From: Anseranas semipalmata
Taxonomy: Eukaryota > Chordata > Aves > Anseriformes > Anseranatidae
Assembly (NCBI GenBank): GCA_013399115.1
Contig: VXAA01006530.1
Location: 524,157 to 588,156, forward strand
Direction: 5' to 3'
Length of the DNA: 64,000 nucleotides
Shown here: piece after piece, positions 1-59,400 of the stretch
How the letters are laid out: every line of letters begins with the position of its first letter
Position numbering within the stretch: position 1 is the stretch's first letter
Notes under the pieces: generated by a model
What the model was told of the DNA's origin: nothing
The model's database searches: none
What the model saw: the letters and a program-made list of their open reading frames with translations, nothing else
Made by a program: the position numbers and the translations under genes

Positions 1-3000
1 TTTTCTTTTTTTTTTTTCCTCCTTCACTGAAGGACTTTTACTATCCCTTCTTTTGCTCTCAGGCATATGAAAAATCTAACACAGCCACTATGAATAGGGC
101 TTTTTTTATTTACCGAGTTTTTGCTGAGTATATGTAAGGTGTGAAGTGGTCAAGAAGCTAATGCAGTCTGGTTAGAACAAGTAGAAAAATGAAACATTTT
201 AATCCAATACCATGCATTAGTTTCAGATTAATGTGTTTTGATGATTTTGAGTTATTGCTTTCAAAATAGAATGTGCTGTTGAAAAAGATGCTGTAAAAAC
301 ATGCTTTACATTGAAAGGCTTTGCAAAACCATATAATCAGCAAAAACTGAGAAATTTGGCCTCTGTTTGCTTTCCTTCCGTTCCTCATAGTTATTACTGC
401 CTCATTATACAGTCATTTGTACAATGTTTTGGCAGACATTTACTACTGCATAAATTAAAGTCACTGAATCTAGTTCTGCCTACAGGTCTTTATGAAAATA
501 CCAGCAACATTTTTATTTGAATGTCAAAGTTTGTCAACCATTAAACTGATTGATTTTTCATTATGCAATTCAATAGAAGAAGCAATCTCCAGTCTGTATG
601 CAACATTACTCTGAGAAAAATATGCATCTTTGAAAAATCCCTCCTGCTTATTCTTTTTTTTTAAAAAAAAAAGTCTCTTCACAAAGGAACTACATTTTAA
701 GGCTGGCTTCATACATTTTATTAATATACTAGCAACAGATATGATGCTGTAATTCAATTCAGTGAAAAAGAATGAATTCATCTGTAGTAATCCAAAAGTT
801 CCAGTAAGCCTTTAGAAACCTCTCCATGTGGCTTTATAAGAAAAATATCTATTTCAGTAAGTTTAAGCCCTCCAGTGTGAAGCTACTGTAGCCTCCATAA
901 CAGCAACTAGACTCAATGCTGTAAAGAAAGGTCCTTCAGAGACCAGTGCAGTATGAGCCTTCCTGGAAGAACAGCCCAACGTTGTGGAGAGAAGTTTAGA
1001 GAACATCTTTCTCAGCTTATTTAGTTTTTAATTGTCTTTTCAAAATAACCAAAGATGTCAGCCACAGAGGAGCTTAGAAGAAACTCAAAACTTACCTCAA
1101 AGTCCTCCAAAACTCCACAAAATGCCTGAATCTATGTCCAGAGTTGCATTCAGTTTTCCCTGTGCAGATGAGCTGGTCAAGGCTGGTTCACCACTCCAGC
1201 TCCTGAGGAGCTAAAAACAGCATGTACAGGCTGAACGCTGAGGCACCATAACAGCATGTTTCACTTGGCAGCAGCTATCTTTGGTCAGAGAAGCCACCAC
1301 TTATCAGTTGCAAAGCTCCAAGAGACTCAGAAGAGCCACACATGGAAAAACAGGCCTTCTCTTGTGCCATCCTGTGTTGGACTGCACCACAAATTTTGTT
1401 GACTTGTTTATGCTATATTCTCTCAAGAAGGAAGTGACATGGTGAAGTGTAATCACCTAGGAAGGAGGAGGATTATTTCCCTCTTGGGAGTAACCAAGTA
1501 TATACTGGAGAGAAAGGCATCAAGAATGCAGTGCAGATGGGAGAAGAGGGCCACGTCCTTGCAGCACAGCAGCTGCAATACCAAAAGGAGCGAGGAGCAC
1601 AGACATGCAGACCCTCTTGAGGACATACCCTTTCCCACCTCACAAGGGCTACCCTCTCCCTTGCTGCTGAGGTGTGCCAGTCCAGGCCTCCTGCTGCTGA
1701 AGCCAAAACCAGGACAGAGAGGCAACAGGCCACCAGCAGTGCTGGCCTTCACCTCCATCTGGTGAGCATCTGCCATCAGGGGACATGCCACAGCCTCCCA
1801 ACAAGTCCTCCAAGCCCTTGAAGCATGAGCTGTTATATCACCTCCCACCAAACATTATTCTCACCAAGAACACCCTATGTGTGTTCTCCCTACATAATGG
1901 AGATAGGGAACCTGCAGCACTTAAATGTATTTTCCTTAATTTCTATTGCTTGCTATTTATTATTCAAGTATTATTCATTGGCCTGGCATCATTAAACAAC
2001 CTCCTTGATCATCTGTTTGACTCAAAGATTAAAGAGTGTAGCACACACAAGGAAAAGTTTAATTAAAACTGGGATGTTACAGAGTGTAGGAGTGGAGCCC
2101 AACAAGAAAGCATAATTCAAGCTGTAAAAGGGCGAATTAAAATCAGAATGCACACAGTATGATCAGTGTATATATACTGTATACAAGTACAAAAGAACAT
2201 CAGGTGAAATACTATGCAAAATAGGGCCATAACAATTTTTAGGAGTTGCTTGAAGTATAATATATTCACATATTTGTGCTTATTGATTTTTGTTAGTGGT
2301 ATCCCATTGCTTTTATCTAAAAACCTTCCTAGAACAGGAGATCATTTATGCAAATTAGATATTACGAATGCTCAGAAATCTGCTGTGTAAAAAGAAATCC
2401 ATAGAATTCATTGTCCACACTAAAGAGATGACGGAGTACAAAATTCAGCAATTATTTTGCACTTTGTAACTACATCCATATATATGGTAAGAAACTGAAA
2501 ACTGCCGCATAATTATCTGATTTATAAGCAGTACCACAGAATAAAATCTAGATAAAATTCCGATTCCTTAAATTCAGTGTTTTAACTCCAAATAGTCTTT
2601 CAAGCAGGATAATATTTCAAACTTCAGATCTCAGTTTTCTGAGATTCCTGCTTAATTCAGTCTATTTCTTTTTCTTTCTCAAAGGAAAGGATGAATTAGG
2701 CTCTATACAAAAACAAAAAAACATTAAAAAATGTTTAGTGTTGTAGCCACTGGACCACTAGCAACCAAACAAAGCTAACATTAGGTTAGAGTAAATTTAA
2801 TATTATTTTTAATTTAATAGCACAGTCAAAAGCACTTTAGTTCAAAAAACATGGCTTTCATTACGTCTATAAATAGGCAACCTACTGAATTAGCACACAG
2901 AATGTTAATGACATTAGCATTAAGTCCTAATTAAACAAAGAAGCAATATGCATTACAATCTGCCAGCAAAATATGTGCAAGCAAAAAGTATTTCAAAAAA

Positions 3001-6000
3001 GTATCACTTTACATTATCAATAGTAAATGAAGTTTGTGCTTATTGGTGAAAGCTTACTGGTGAAACACAATGTCACACTGATGGCTAAAAATCTGCTATT
3101 CCGTCATGCAATAATAGTTATATTTTTCTCTCAGAAAATTGTTTGCACCTCTACACAGCATTACTGCTATCCACTTTTACAGTTACCATTAACACTGTTC
3201 CTGTTCCTTCTCAAACACATATATAACTTTTATATTTTACTGACCTCTCAAAAAGCTTCAGAAAATACCTGTCACCATTTTACATCTTTTTACTACGACA
3301 TTAAAGGGAAATTACTCAACCAAGTTCATTCAAGAAACCAGTGCCAGAGCCAAGAAATGAACCCATTTCTCTTGAATCCCAAGTTGATACATTATCCACT
3401 GCTGGTTGCTACTCTTCATTTGAGTACTGCTTTGTGCCCACTTTGTTACAATTGTGCAAGTGCATGCATTTCCTGACATCACTTCAGAGATGACACTGGA
3501 ATAGACCACCTGAGGAGATCTGATGTCAATCAACTTTTTAAATATATATTCTATGCAGTGTGCATTTTAAGTGATATCTTGGAAGAGCTGAATATGTCCT
3601 TAAAATGTAAGTGAAAGGGCTATTAGCTTTTACCGTGCTTACATTTTCATTTTAGATTCAGACTGGGAATCTGGAAAATAAGCTAAGGTCTCCTGGCTTA
3701 AAACTTCTATGGAAAAAAACCGCAAGCATAACAGTACAAGTGTCACCAAAATAAGTTATTTTACAAAGACTGCCTTAATAGTAGATTGCATTTTTTGTTC
3801 TTCATAAAAGCATTTTATTTTTTGTCTTAAAAACTTATGAAATAAAAATGAATACTTTTTTTTTTTATCAAGTTGTGTGTGTTATTTCAGCATCCAAATA
3901 CGGAGTAGGAAAAATACCATGCAACTTAATAAGTCACAGTAAGAATCATATAGTAGATTATCTCTGAATAATCTAAAGGCTAAAAATTATTCACTGAAGG
4001 TACTTAGCTAGGGCTTACACAAATTTTTGAATAGGAAAAAAGGCTGAAATCACTGGATAATCTATTCAGAATAACGGACTCGACCATGACTAGCAGTGAC
4101 TTTCATGCTGCTGAAAAGTTCCCAGAGCAATGTTTTGTTACATTGGTCTGACAGCTGGTCTCTCATCATGATTAAATGGCTTTCCCTTGGGTGAGCTGCT
4201 GGGGTTTGTAACAGAGTAGATGCAACATTCCACGCTGGCCATTACAAAGTTTCTTACCAACTCAGCCTAAAACATAGCTCAGGAGCGTTTTAATTAATTC
4301 ATTCATTATTTAAGAGAGAAGAATCTTTTAATCTATCCTTTTCTAGACCTCAAGTTTCTAGGATGATGTTAGCCAGTAATGAAACAGTTGGTTCCTCAGC
4401 ATGGCCATTCAACTCAGGTACAGAATACCAGCTTACCAACAACCACCACATTGGTTTTACGGCTTGTGAACTAGGTCTTGAAGTATAAACGAACTGCAGA
4501 CATGGATACTATTATCCAGATGTTTTATCACTGTGCTACTTCAGACTTGCTAACCTAACAGCCACAGCATCAAGACAACCATCACTTTCAATAGAGAACC
4601 ATTTCTTGGTCCAGCTCTGTGCTTAAAGCAAAAGAAATGAGATAAAGCTACCAATGCTCAACGAGAGAATGATCTTTCAGACGTTGGAGCAGCTAAAAAG
4701 CAGCTATAAAAGCTGAAGCCACATTTGTTAGCCACAAACGGTGATTGCTATCATGCAATAACACCTCAGAAAAGAAGCAACTCTGTTTAAGAAAACAGAT
4801 GGAGTGTCCACAGCCTTTGGCATGCCCCACTTACGGAAGTGTTAACTGTAGGGGATGGAGGAACAGCACTAAAGCCTTCTCCAGAGACCCAAATATACCA
4901 TCAGCTACAGGGTATCACTTCAGAAGGAAGTATGAGATCCTGACAATCTGTACCCAAAAGTGCAGATGTTCTGAGATTTCCTAAAATTCAGCATTATCCA
5001 TACTAACAGCACAACTAACAGCAACACCATGCCTCTTCTGGTAATCAAAAGATTAGACCGCCACTAAGAAAACATTTAAGAATGCTAAAGTATTTTAGAG
5101 TAAAAAAAAAAAATCCTGATAGTTAACAGGAAAAACTAAAATTAGGTGTATTAATATACTACTGAATTCAGTATACTGGCCAGATAAAACCTTGCAACAG
5201 TCTCAAAGAAACTCTTCCACCAAATTGAGAAGATACCTACATAAAACTGCCACTTGAGCAGCATTATATACACTGGGAGTCTGCCATTGTCTACTCAACC
5301 ATTGTTTACTCAAATACATCTGGGGCTTGATATACATTGGGGTTGATACCTTCCATCTTTTTTGTCAATGTATGCAAGTAGTGTAAAATATATTGTCTGT
5401 TAGAATTGTGACAGGAGGAGTATTTTCTATTAAAATCTCCTCTGATCAGAACTCCCATGCAGTCAACAACTGCATCTTCTCGATACTTCACTGTCAACTT
5501 TCTAAATCTCAAATGTCATTGAGATTTACAACATTCCTGCCTGGCTCCCCATCCAGACTTTGAAGAACCAGTCACTGCTATGAACAGAAACTGGCAGCCT
5601 GTAAATAAAAATAATGGTGGAATTGCTAATAAGCTCTATTTACACCAAAAGTAATTTTTTTGCTTGGCAAGTGGCTGACATGATGAATTCCACATGGCTG
5701 ACCATTTCCTACTACTTACAGCTGCAAGTATCCACCTACAGTAACTTTTGTCACATTAAAAAAGTTATAGTTGAAATCATACACAACTAAGTTAAGGTTT
5801 CCATCTGATTATTGAAGTAATCTTACTACTAAAGTTGCAATAAACTCAAACTTCCAGTGTTACAACTACTTTCAAATCTTACCAAAGATACTTTATGTTC
5901 CTACTTACCAGAGGAATGCAAGCAACTCCACCGCCACTAGTGCTCTTCCAGATATTTTTGAAAGTTTTGGTAACAACAAATAATTCTAACTTTTGGACAT

Positions 6001-6394
6001 TGCATAGTGGTTGATTTCTGCAAAGGTTTAAATGATAAACTTTATGAGTTGATCACTTTGTCATAGTAGATGTATATACACACACACACAGTGCTAATTA
6101 ATACTATTTGAAAAAAATGTGTTAAGAATTGTATGCACGCAAAAAAATCTCTTAAGATGTGACTTCAGTAACTTGCTCCCTTACTTAGAACTTTAGCAAC
6201 TGCTTTGATCACATAGGAATTGCATTCATAAATTCAAAACATTTGTATTTTAGGAACTTCAGCTGCCAGAAGAGCAGAACTGGAATTAAACAAACAGAAA
6301 GTCACAGAAAAGGCTAGCTAGTGTGTACCCCACCCTTCAAACTTCCACGCAGGAGCTGTTAGTGCCTGGACATTTCTGAATCAGCAAGTCTAAC

Positions 6395-6535
6395 ATGATT
6401 TTTTTTCCAGGGGTCAATTTTCCCATTGATGCAAGGAGGATTTACACATGCAAGTCCCATTAACATTAATAGGAGTTACCTACATAAATCCCCCTGCAAT
6501 GATAGGAGAAAAGACCCCATAGTCTGCAAGGATCT
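6395..6535. repeat. possible ancient amniote interspersed repeat fragment
   Basis: On the minus strand this stretch contains the words TTAATGGGACTTGCATGTG and TGCATCAATGGG. They resemble the 'tcaatgggacttgcatgtgt' type phrases common in old amniote repeats. The copy is degenerate. Family assignment is from memory and needs a repeat library; it could also be unique sequence. Confidence 0.25.
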
Positions 6536-8719
6536 AAGTTCTAATGATTACCTGTCAAATGGCCCTAAGCATCATCATCACTAGAAAAAGCAGACGTAGC
6601 AGCTTCATGGCTGAAAATACTTCCAAAGGAAGGGTAACTAATTGCAGTCATACAGATCAGGCAATACAACACCAGAAGGAAAAGTAGCATAAAACCGACT
6701 GACTGAATATTAAGGGTTAATCCAATTAACCAAGTTAAAAAGAAAATACTCATTAAAAAAGGAATTCAAACATATCAAAGCATTCCTTCGAAAAAAAAAG
6801 GTGTGAATATTGTATGAGCTCCAAGGTGCTTGAAGGATAATACAGCTACTTGTTTAAAAATTCAATTAACCTTATCTTTCTTTAACTTGATTTATTAATA
6901 ATCCTACAGATAAATTGCCGGTTTTTAAAAAGTCATGTTATCTTTTGAATACATCCTGTATGACAAGCCTTAAAAACTACTTCAAATAAGCCTAACCCTC
7001 ACTTTGTATGCTTAAATCATTTAAAACAAGAACAAAATGCAGTTCAATGCATGATTTCTGTAAAATGAAAAGATCAACAGTTTTATCTACTGCTATTGCA
7101 AGTAAGCTATTGGGTACTCAAGTACCATAGGAAAAGCATTTTATGTTTCCATTCGCCATATGAACAAGACATGAAAACATTTTTTAAGCAATCAATGTAG
7201 TGTGAAGTCATAGCCTACAACTTGTAGGTTATTCTATCTAAGATCAGATTTGCAGGATTACCAAACTTTCACGTGGACATGAAGCACTAAGACGCTACTT
7301 TATACAAACTTGCTATCTTACATAAACATACTGTCACACATATTAAACTTCAATCTTATTACAAATGTCAACACGTTGAAAGTAAAGAACAGAATTATCA
7401 GAAAGTCTCTGCTAACAAATGAGCTGCTTTTCTTGCTTAATTGAAATAAAACACACAAAAATGCACTTGCAAGCAAACCTTTAATTTTCATCAGACGATT
7501 TCCTTGTAAACACAGAAGATGAAAAATTCAACTACAATCTCCACTACTGAAAGACAGATACTAGGTCCTCCACTTAGCTCTTTTACACATTTGCAGATGT
7601 TAAATACAATTACCAGATACTCATGCTTTCCAATACACACAAAAATTACAGCTAAACAAAGTCTGCTTAGTACTATAAATATATATAACTGCTCAATCAC
7701 AAGCATCCAAAGATAACTGTTGTTTGATGTTGGAAACATTTCAATGACATTTTTCTGAGGACTCTAGGATAGGCACACACAATGGTGCCTATCCAACAGA
7801 CAAAGAATGCAAGCACTAATAAACTCATTTTTGAATTGCAAATTGGACAATGTATTATGATGCAAGACAAAATGAAGTTAACTGTATCAACCATGCTGTA
7901 AAAAAATAAATAAATTAACCTTTATGGCACAAAGCCATTTTAAAAGGCAGGCACATGCACTGCAAAACTGTACAAAAGTTTGGTTGCGTCAAGGTCAGAC
8001 AGTGCTGATGGCATTTTTATTTACATACAGTATTTAAGCACTGCTAGAACTATAACTAAGTTCATGGACAAGTTTAAACTCTGGCTCATCAAAATTCACT
8101 GATCTCTATGTTTAGACACACTGTTGATCTCTTGGGTGTATGTTTTAAGGTAAATCTTAAAGTAAATGCTAAACACTTTTCATCATCTGAATGTCTTATT
8201 TCAAGCATTGTTCAGAACTGCAAGTCTATCCTGGTCATTTACAACAGCTTTTCATTTTGTAATTCTTCATACAAACTAAGCTTATAAATAGTTCAATAAA
8301 TTTTATTGTATAAATGTTTTATGATTATCATTACAAAACGCATCATATACAGCTATCACACTAATTTTAATCCTATTAATCGTGATCAATATAAACCTTT
8401 GGAATTCTCAGTTGAACCTTCTACCCAGAATGGAAAACCTCAATTAATCATCATCTAAACTTCTCAGACTCCATACTTGCAAAAAAAAATTAATTACTGG
8501 CTTATTAGAGGTCCAAACATTGCAACAAATCCAGGGAAACTGAAAACAGTTATGCTCCGTATATGATTTTTAATTTTGTTGGGGAGTCTAACATTAAGTT
8601 TAAAGTGTGCTATTTTCCTGACTATAGTAAATTAAGTCAATGGTAAAAATGTCTGATAACTGTTAAGTCTTATTAAAAAAATTTTTTTTGAATGTAAAAT
8701 AATTTCCTGTGAGGACCAT

Positions 8720-8795
8720 CCACTATATATATGTATACATATATATGTATATATATATACACACACACATATACACACATCCACTATACATATAC
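8720..8795. repeat. compound TA/CA microsatellite
   Basis: Alternating purine-pyrimidine tract of TA, TATG and CA repeats, with the flanking word atccactata present on both sides. It is likely length-variable. It lies about 700 bases past the CHM stop. Confidence 0.85.
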
Positions 8796-9194
8796 TTGTT
8801 TCTAAATTACAGCATCAGCTTCCAAACCATAAGAGAATTTTTTCATTATATAAATTTAATGTTATCTTTTGTATTCTAAAGCCACCCCAGAACTGTTAAT
8901 ACTATTGCTTTCCAGTTCCATTCCCAAAAAGCACTCTGAAGGACAGATTAGGGAACTTACATTCAACTGTTTAATTAGCACAGACACAGTGACTTTCAGT
9001 AGAAATGTGATTCTCCGTAACAGATGATGCTCTTCTGACTGGTAAGCAAAATTTTATGTTCTTTCGATTAGTTTTGACTTGCCTGTTTAAAAGATGGAGG
9101 AGTCTTTTCAAGAAGTAAACCAAAACCAAACTCTCTCAACAAATGAATCATATTTTAACATTTTCAGTTCAAATACTTTGTTCAATAATATGTA

Positions 9195-9250
9195 TTTATT
9201 TATTTTTAAGCTACAAACACCCCTGGATCTGGTGGACCTATGACTTTATT
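9195..9250 (-). terminator. candidate proximal poly(A) signals of CHM
   Basis: Read on the minus strand, AATAAA occurs at 9250-9245 and twice overlapping at 9204-9195, about 180 and 230 bases after the CHM stop. A GT-rich stretch (GTTTGGTTTTGG-like) follows about 65 bases after the second cluster, a little far for a downstream element. Further minus-strand AATAAA hexamers occur at lower coordinates (for example near 8300, 8018 and 6890). A long 3'UTR, as in mammals, is equally possible. The real cleavage site cannot be chosen from sequence alone. Confidence 0.35.
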
Positions 9251-9428
9251 TAGAAATATCTCAGCTATGAATGAAACTATTTGAATAAGAAAGATTATTC
9301 AATCTAAGGAAAGTAAGGCAATCACAAATAGTACAGCTATGGGTTTTTTAAACCTCTTTGTCTTACCCTTCCTCCCTTACATCTTAGTTTCTGTCAACTG
9401 CCTCTTCTACAAAGAGAACAGAGCTAAT

Positions 9429-56453
<47,025 letters not shown>

Positions 56454-59400
56454 CTGCAAAAAACAACAACAACAAAAAAACAATAGTCAAACTGGATGGA
56501 CAGAAAACACATAGCTTTCTCAGATTTAAAGGAAAAAAAACCAACCAAGTTTTGAAACATTCAAAACATATTCCATGACAGATTTTACAGGTGCAGAACA
56601 GAGCAGTTGGTATAGTATTTCAAAATTCTTAATCAGATGTAAAATTTTCATTTTCATTCATTTGTATTCATCTTTGGCCAAATAAACTGTAGTCCAATAT
56701 CAGATTATGCAGAGGGTAAACTGAATAATGTTGAGAAAAGCACACAGGATGCTACAAGTAAAAGAAAAATATAGGTAATACTGCTTCTTGGCCAACACCG
56801 ATTCTACACCCCTAACTCAAACATGCACATCACTGTAGTCACCTTTACTTAATGGGAAGCCAAACTAACAAGTCTGCCAGTTTCAACTGTGCTCTCAGAA
56901 AAGCCAGTTAAGGTTTTTCACACATCTATACCACACTCAACAGTTTCAAGTTCTTGCAGAACTTACCAGTTTTGACACATGAACATAGCTATACAGCTTT
57001 TGATTGAAGCCAATTTGAAAGTTAACACAATAGCACTGCATGCCGCCTCTAAACAGTACTCCACAAGGTGGATATGCAAGTGAAGCTTAAGTAAATTCAT
57101 CTTGGGTGCAGACAGTAGAATCCACATCTCTCTTACCCATTATGTCAGGTAACAGAAAGTTCACTCTATTGTTTATCTACTGTTTACAGAACAGATTACA
57201 ATAGACTGTTAAAATTCTCTGGCAAAATCATCATTAAGCTGCATATACTGTAGGTGGAGCCAAAGGAACTGATTTGTAGAAAATGCTCATATCTTCTTGA
57301 CTATTTTTCAGTTTATATTTACTACCTTCTGCCTCGAAAATATTAGTTTACTAGTTCTGCTGTTAATCAAAGAGTTTCTGCTCTCCCTTTCACATTTTTT
57401 TTTTCTGCCAGTACTTCTCTAAACATCAGCCGGATGAATTAGCTTTTGTTACCATGCATGTCAGATCTTAAATATTTAGGAACTTAGACAGGAAAAACCA
57501 CAATTGTAGCAACTGCATTTGACAAAATCAATAGTTCTTGCAAAATAAAAAGGTCACTTTAGGATTTAACTCTGTTCTCTGGCACTGTATGCTGGCACTT
57601 CAGGAGAGTGCAGGGTACCAAAAATGCCCTCCTGAATGGATATTTAATGTTACTGCATACACTAAAAAGAAACATTTAGGAAGGAAGGTAGTTCTGTATT
57701 TTACAGAATAATGCAAAGACTGATAAATCCAACAAACTCAAAATCTTATCACAACCAACTCCGTTTTTGAAACATAGAAATAAGTACAATAAAAGTGAAA
57801 ACTTAAATTTGGGGTTGATTCTACTGTTTGAGATGTGGATGTTTTTGACAAGGCTTATCTGTACTGACAAAGACTTCATTAAGAGTGTCAGCCCCTTTAC
57901 AGTACCAGAGGGTGATGCTCTATACTATGTTGCTTACTTAGCATATGAAAGACAGATGTCTGCTAAACAATGCCTAATTGTTCCTGACTAGAAACTGACC
58001 TGAAAAAGTCTTTCAGCTACTGCAAGGCAATAGTGAAGAACATAAATAGGACATCTTTTGAAAAGACAACAAAATACAGCATTTACTGAATAAAGGTGGC
58101 TTCAATAAAAAAAAAAAAAAAAAAAAACACATTGTTTAAGGCCATGAACTGGGAGGACTCAGTCTATACTTTAAGGAAACACAAGTTGTTTATCCTGCAA
58201 TTTGGCTACACCAAGAAGAGCAAGCTTCATTTGCAGGTCTGTTACCAACCAGAAACTCCAATCATCTATAAAAGTGAGTTCATACTTACCTCATTATGTG
58301 AATGATGTGGACAAGGCTTAAGAAGTTGTACTCTAAATGATACCAAATACAACTAAGTGATAAAGATTAAACATATTACTAAACACTGGATTCTGCCAGA
58401 TTTCAGTCTGTATAACAGCAACTGATAGTCATTTGCAATGATAATCGTCAGCTTTGTTTTTACTGTCAGTAGTGCAGGTTAATTTCTTGCTTCTTCTTCA
58501 GATTCCACTGAATAAAAAGTTCAATACCCATATATTATCTGTCACTTCTGGGACTTCCAAAAAGAAAAAAAAAAAAAACAGCCACAAAGATTTATTTTTA
58601 AGGGAATCTGCTGCTTTAGTTGCAAGTTTCCTTGAATATGGAATACAATCTGGCTGTCAGAACAAGCAAGGCCATTGATCACAGAAATCGCACAAAACAC
58701 CTGCCTAAAATTAGCACTGTGTTTCTCGAAACTATACCAATATAAATTCTAGCATACTTGGAATTAAAACTTTCAGTAAGAGAAATTAGTATATTATTTT
58801 CATAGAAAGTTACAGAAGTTTGTGAGCCGTCAGATATCTTTGATGTAAACATTCCTTTGTTCATCAGGTGGATTTTCCTTTGAAACTGCTTTCCTTTTTA
58901 ACCACCACTGATGTGAATCAATCTTTTCAACAAAGCACCACATAATTCTGTTCTGAAGCTCAATCAGTTTTCAGAAGATGGTATGGTCTTTCTCAAATGC
59001 AAAATGAATCACAGCTGTCTTTCCTCTTGTCTGGCATCTGAGCACCATTCCCAAGTTACGCTACACAACCTCAAATATTAATCTTCTCTGGAAGCATCAA
59101 CTTTCAGATTTTTTTCCCCCGAATTTTAATTATCTCACCCTGCATTACATGATGAATCAGGATTGCTTAATTTTCCCATCTCAAAACACCACAGAAAGAA
59201 GGTAGACAAGACATAATTATTGTGATAATGAGTTAAGTCTTTTGTAAAAGTTTTGAAGTAATCTGAAAAAAGTCGACTTACGGTTTTACAATTTGGAGTC
59301 CTTTGTAAACAAATATTTTTGTTATAATTACCCCAAAGATGGACCGTAACATGGAATTCTCTAAAATAATGGTCAAGATTAAAGCCTAATTAAAGCTAAA

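Larger units (their letters stand above)
1..9428. other. CHM 3'UTR and downstream intergenic DNA
   Basis: AT-rich DNA beyond the CHM stop. The part next to 9428 must contain the 3'UTR; its length is unknown. I see no second gene. Open frames here are short, lack splice context and overlap each other on both strands. In mammals the next gene in this direction is POF1B, but no exon of it was recognised. Noted inside: a relatively GC-rich stretch at about 1500-1800, a possible ancient repeat at about 6395-6535, a CA run at 6078-6090 and an AT/CA microsatellite at 8720-8795. Confidence 0.6.

Noticed and set aside
3027..3476. 149-codon plus-strand ORF downstream of CHM
   Set aside because: Low-complexity hydrophobic and aromatic composition typical of AT-rich chance frames, with no splice or family evidence.
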